From a bacterium (GTDB lineage: Bacteria; Desulfobacterota; GWC2-55-46; S146-80; JALXFI01), in the NCBI GenBank assembly GCA_027069035.1, contig JALXFI010000053.1, positions 1-8,409 of the forward strand: a stretch of 8,409 nucleotides of DNA, given 5' to 3'. Shown piece after piece: positions 5,963 through 8,409 of the stretch; position 1 is the first letter of the stretch, and the number at the start of each line of letters is the position of its first letter. The notes beneath the pieces were generated by a model. That model was not told the origin of the DNA, searched no databases, and saw only the letters and a list, made by a program, of their open reading frames with translations. The position numbers and the translations under genes were made by a program.

Positions 5963-7005
5963 AGATAGTGCCCCACTCAAGGCCTGCTGTTGGCGAGGAA
6001 GAGGCTAAAGCGGCGGAAGGTGTAATATTATCCGGCCGGATAGCTCAGGGAAGTGTGGTTGATGACTTTGAGCATTTTTGTGCGGATTTTATCGGTGTAA
6101 AAAACGGCGTTGCGGTAAGTTCCGGAACGGCCGCCCTTCATTTATCGCTCCTTTCGCTTGGCGTAGGGCCCGGCGATGAGGTCATCGTGCCTGATTATGC
6201 ATGCAGCGCATTGTTGAACGCCGTTTTCCATACAGGCGCAGAGCCAATGCCTGTTGATATAATTCCGGGCGATTACAACCTTGACCCTGAAAGCGTAAGA
6301 AAGGCGTTGACCCCAAAAACAAAGGCTGTTTTGGTTGTGCACGCCTTTGGCCTGCCTGCCAATGTGCAGGAAATAAAGTCCTTTGGCCTTCCTGTAATCG
6401 AGGATATCGCCCAGTCTTTTGGGGCTTCTTTAAATGGTTCTATGACGGGCAGTTTGGGCGATATGTCCGTGGTTTCGTTTTATGCCACAAAGTTGATGAC
6501 GACAGGTGAAGGCGGAATGATATTTTCAAATTCTGACAAACTTATAGAAAAGGTAAGAGACTTAAGGGATTATGATGAAAAGGATGACTACAGTGTCAGG
6601 TATAATTATAAATCAACCGATATTCAGGCGGCTATAGGTCTTGTTCAGTTAAAAAGACTGGATGGTTTTATAAAAAAAAGACGCTCTGTTGCAGAGTTCT
6701 ATAACGCATCTTTTAAATCTCTTCCGGTGCATCTGCCTTTATTTGCTGAAGACAGGGGGCATATATTCTTTAGGTATATTATTGAGGTTGAAAGACCGGT
6801 TGATGATGTAATTGAATCGCTTTACAGGATGGGGGTTGGCGTAAGAAGACCTGTCTATAAGACCCTTGGTTCATACCTTGGCAGGCTGCATTGCAGGCGC
6901 TCTCAAGATGCATGGGAGAGAGCTGTATCCATTCCTCTTTATCCGTCCCTGTCGGATGAGGAGATAGCAAAAGTTGCGGATGCGGTTAAAAGTATTCTTG
7001 GGTAG
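5959..7005 (+). CDS. DegT/DnrJ/EryC1/StrS-type PLP-dependent sugar aminotransferase (complete)
   Basis: The product has 348 residues, at the short end for the family (commonly 360-400). It has the family landmarks in order: SGRIAQG near the N-terminus, SSGTAALHLSL (54-64) that cradles the PLP phosphate, GDEVIVPDYACSA (72-84), Asp149 in VIEDIAQSFGA that pairs with the pyridine nitrogen, and Lys178 in SFYATKLMTTGEGGM as the internal aldimine lysine. YNYKSTDIQAAIGLVQL (216-232) is the dimer and substrate region; Lys-Ser replaces the more frequent Arg-Met there. The enzyme should transfer an amino group, normally from glutamate, to a nucleotide keto-sugar in the cytoplasm. No dehydratase or oxidoreductase that would make the keto-sugar lies in the window. 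The ATG overlaps the PIG-L stop as ATGA, with little ribosome binding sequence, so translation is likely coupled. It is a second, separate member of the family next to the partial gene at the window start. Substrate is unknown. Confidence 0.92.
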   Translation: MKIVPHSRPAVGEEEAKAAEGVILSGRIAQGSVVDDFEHFCADFIGVKNGVAVSSGTAALHLSLLSLGVGPGDEVIVPDYACSALLNAVFHTGAEPMPVDIIPGDYNLDPESVRKALTPKTKAVLVVHAFGLPANVQEIKSFGLPVIEDIAQSFGASLNGSMTGSLGDMSVVSFYATKLMTTGEGGMIFSNSDKLIEKVRDLRDYDEKDDYSVRYNYKSTDIQAAIGLVQLKRLDGFIKKRRSVAEFYNASFKSLPVHLPLFAEDRGHIFFRYIIEVERPVDDVIESLYRMGVGVRRPVYKTLGSYLGRLHCRRSQDAWERAVSIPLYPSLSDEEIAKVADAVKSILG

Positions 7006-7016
7006 AGAAAAAAAGC

Positions 7017-7021
7017 AAAGG
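7017..7021 (+). promoter_or_regulatory. Ribosome binding site supporting a TTG start
   Basis: AAAGG lies 8 bases before TTG 7030. The frame upstream runs back to the TAG of the aminotransferase gene (7003-7005) without ATG or GTG, so TTG is the first usable start. Confidence 0.6.
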
Positions 7022-7029
7022 CTAATTCA

Positions 7030-8187
7030 TTGGATGAGTTTAAAAGAGATACCGTAAAACCTGTATACGTTGCGTCTGTTATTCTGCTTTTCATGTTTTT
7101 CCTGCCTCCTGTGAGATTTTTTCTGCAGGAAAGCGGAGAGAGGTGGATATATATCCTTCTTATTTCTTTTTTTCTCTCCTTTTTTATAACACCTTTTATA
7201 AAACTCTTTGGCAGGAAATTTAAACTCCTTGACATGCCGGATGCAAGAAAACTCCATGCAGCCCCTGTTCCGGTTATCGGCGGAGTGGGTGTGTTAATCG
7301 CCATTCTTGTATCCATTTATTTTAATGGAATCTTTACAAAGGGTTTAACGGCGGTTATAGCGGGTGCCTTTATAATATTTATCTCAGGTCTTATTGACGA
7401 TATATGGTCTGTCTCTTCTCTTGTCCGTTTGCTCTTCCAGATCGTCTCTGTTTTGATACTCATCTTTTCAGGCATCTCTATTATTATATTTAGCAGGCAT
7501 ACATGGCTGGGTTTTGCATTTAATACGGTTGTAACGTTTGTTTGGATTGTGGGCATAACCAATGCAATGAATTTTTTTGACGGTATGGACGGGCTTGCCT
7601 CGGGGCTCAGCATACTTATTGCGGTCTTCTTAAGTATCGTATCCTTCCAGACAAATCAGCCGTTTCTTGGCTGGCTCTCACTTGCGGTTCTTGGCAGTTG
7701 TCTTGGCTTTATCCCTTATAATTTCGGAATAAATAAAAAGGCCACTGTCTTTCTCGGCGATTCCGGCAGTAATCTGCTTGGTTTTATTCTTGCCTCACTT
7801 GCGGTTATGGGTGAGTGGTCGGGAAAAAGCCTTATCGCCTCGCTTGCAACGCCGGTGCTCATATTTTCAATACTCATATATGATATGATATATATAACGA
7901 TAAAGCGTTTTGGCACGGGGCAGGTGAAGACGATAAAAGAGTGGATGGACTATGTCGGCAGGGACCACCTTCATCACAGGATGGAGGCGCTACTTCAAAG
8001 CAGGAACAAGAGCGTGCTTTTTATATACCTTCTTTCTTTTACTCTGAGCATGAACGCACTTATCTTAAGGAACACATCCACTGCTGATGCATGGCTTCTT
8101 TTATTCCAGGCAGGAGCTATACTTATCGTTATAAGCATACTTGAGATAGTAGGAAACAGAAAAGAAAGAAGGAAGGATTACAAGTAG
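7030..8187 (+). CDS. WecA/TagO/MraY-family polyprenyl-phosphate sugar-1-phosphate transferase
   Basis: The product has 385 residues and about ten or eleven hydrophobic helices, as expected for this polytopic inner-membrane family. It joins a sugar-1-phosphate (in WecA and TagO, GlcNAc-1-P from UDP-GlcNAc) to undecaprenyl phosphate, the first step of glycan assembly. The family motifs are all present: DARKLHAAPVPVIGG (71-85), the Asp-Asp pair at 123-124 (GLIDD), NAMNFFDGMDGLASG (178-192), FLGDSGS (241-247) and the cytoplasmic GRDHLHHRM (310-318) typical of the WecA/TagO branch. The DHLHHR loop argues for a WecA-like enzyme rather than the peptidoglycan MraY, which would sit among mur genes. 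The start is TTG at 7030; an ATG at 7034 is out of frame and closes at once. The spacing from the aminotransferase gene is 24 bases, still compatible with one operon. The sugar donor cannot be told from sequence. Confidence 0.92.
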   Translation: MDEFKRDTVKPVYVASVILLFMFFLPPVRFFLQESGERWIYILLISFFLSFFITPFIKLFGRKFKLLDMPDARKLHAAPVPVIGGVGVLIAILVSIYFNGIFTKGLTAVIAGAFIIFISGLIDDIWSVSSLVRLLFQIVSVLILIFSGISIIIFSRHTWLGFAFNTVVTFVWIVGITNAMNFFDGMDGLASGLSILIAVFLSIVSFQTNQPFLGWLSLAVLGSCLGFIPYNFGINKKATVFLGDSGSNLLGFILASLAVMGEWSGKSLIASLATPVLIFSILIYDMIYITIKRFGTGQVKTIKEWMDYVGRDHLHHRMEALLQSRNKSVLFIYLLSFTLSMNALILRNTSTADAWLLLFQAGAILIVISILEIVGNRKERRKDYK

Positions 8188-8200
8188 TGTCCGTCCGTAA

Positions 8201-8409
8201 ATGGCTATGGAAAACACAGACAGATATATAGATGAATATTTTGGTTATTTATCGTCCGAGAAGGGACTTTCCATAAATACCATTGAGGCATATTCAAGGG
8301 ATATACATAGATTCTATAAAAGTCTTGGCAAAGGGAAAGACATTTTCAGCGCTACCCCTGAGGATGTTATAAACTATCTCAAGATTCTCCATGGCAGCGG
8401 TATTAAGAC
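8201..8409 (+). CDS. XerC/XerD-like tyrosine recombinase, N-terminal part (3' end outside window)
   Basis: About 69 residues are visible. They match the N-terminal core-binding (SAM-like) domain of Xer-type site-specific recombinases: IDEYFGYLSSEKGLS, NTIEAYSRDIHRFYKSLG and a following SATPEDVINYL helix, like the opening of XerD and XerC. The catalytic Arg/His/Tyr residues lie beyond the window, so neither activity nor the choice between XerC, XerD and an integrase can be settled. A stop (TAA 8198-8200) lies directly before ATG 8201 in frame, so the start is ATG 8201 or ATG 8207. No clear ribosome binding site precedes either. It begins 13 bases after the WecA-like gene on the same strand and may be read through from it. 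Housekeeping Xer genes are often in unrelated neighbourhoods, so its presence need not mean the cluster is mobile, though an integrase bordering a polysaccharide island is the alternative. Confidence 0.8.
   Translation, partial: MAMENTDRYIDEYFGYLSSEKGLSINTIEAYSRDIHRFYKSLGKGKDIFSATPEDVINYLKILHGSGIK

Noticed and set aside
7003..7032. Aminotransferase-WecA fusion by readthrough of the in-frame TAG
   Set aside because: The two genes share a frame, but a stop, a ribosome binding site and a TTG start between them, plus complete domains on both sides, explain the arrangement simply.
1..8409. CRISPR array, tRNA or rRNA genes, insertion sequence with transposase
   Set aside because: No regularly spaced repeats, cloverleaf sequences, rRNA segments or transposase-like frames were seen on either strand.

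Overview
The window carries a surface-polysaccharide (O-antigen, capsule or exopolysaccharide) gene cluster on the + strand of a bacterial chromosome. A bacterium is indicated by strong AGGAGG-type ribosome binding sites, undecaprenyl-phosphate chemistry (WecA/TagO-type transferase) and a XerC/XerD-type recombinase. The DNA is moderately AT-rich and uses many ATA (Ile) and AGG/AGA (Arg) codons. Together with the gene content this would suit an uncultured Gram-negative lineage such as Nitrospirota or a deltaproteobacterial-type group. That taxonomic guess is weak and rests on codon style only.

Layout. Positions 1-559 hold the 3' part of a DegT/DnrJ/EryC1/StrS sugar aminotransferase. Positions 560-813 are non-coding and contain a compact element (615-766) closed by a 17-bp inverted repeat and rich in internal complementarity; I cannot assign it to a known RNA or mobile-element family. 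From 814 to 8187 six genes follow in one direction plus a seventh immediately after: radical SAM/SPASM-like protein (814-1995), GT4 glycosyltransferase (2055-3215), membrane-anchored PHP-type metallohydrolase (3205-4671), WbqC-family protein (4668-5345), PIG-L-type deacetylase (5348-5962), a complete DegT-type aminotransferase (5959-7005) and a WecA/MraY-type polyprenyl-phosphate sugar-1-phosphate transferase (7030-8187). From the glycosyltransferase to the aminotransferase the genes overlap by 4-11 bases or are 2 bases apart, so they are almost certainly one translationally coupled operon. The start of a tyrosine recombinase (8201 to the window end) lies 13 bases after the transferase gene.

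How the genes may work together (inference). The WecA-like enzyme would load the first sugar phosphate onto undecaprenyl phosphate. The GT4 enzyme would extend the glycan. The two DegT-type enzymes would make aminosugar precursors. The PIG-L enzyme would remove an N-acyl group, and WbqC probably acts on the same amino-sugar branch. The PHP-type protein appears to place its hydrolase domain outside the cytoplasmic membrane and may act on the exported glycan or a small phospho/ester substrate. The radical SAM protein has no assignable substrate. No flippase, polymerase or export gene is in the window, so the cluster continues beyond it, probably upstream.

The points most worth a second look are the folded element at 615-766, a forced ATT start codon with a near-perfect Shine-Dalgarno at 2055, and the PHP domain interrupted by a transmembrane hairpin and lacking the usual last metal-binding His. 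A lesser point is the G8 tract inside the deacetylase gene.
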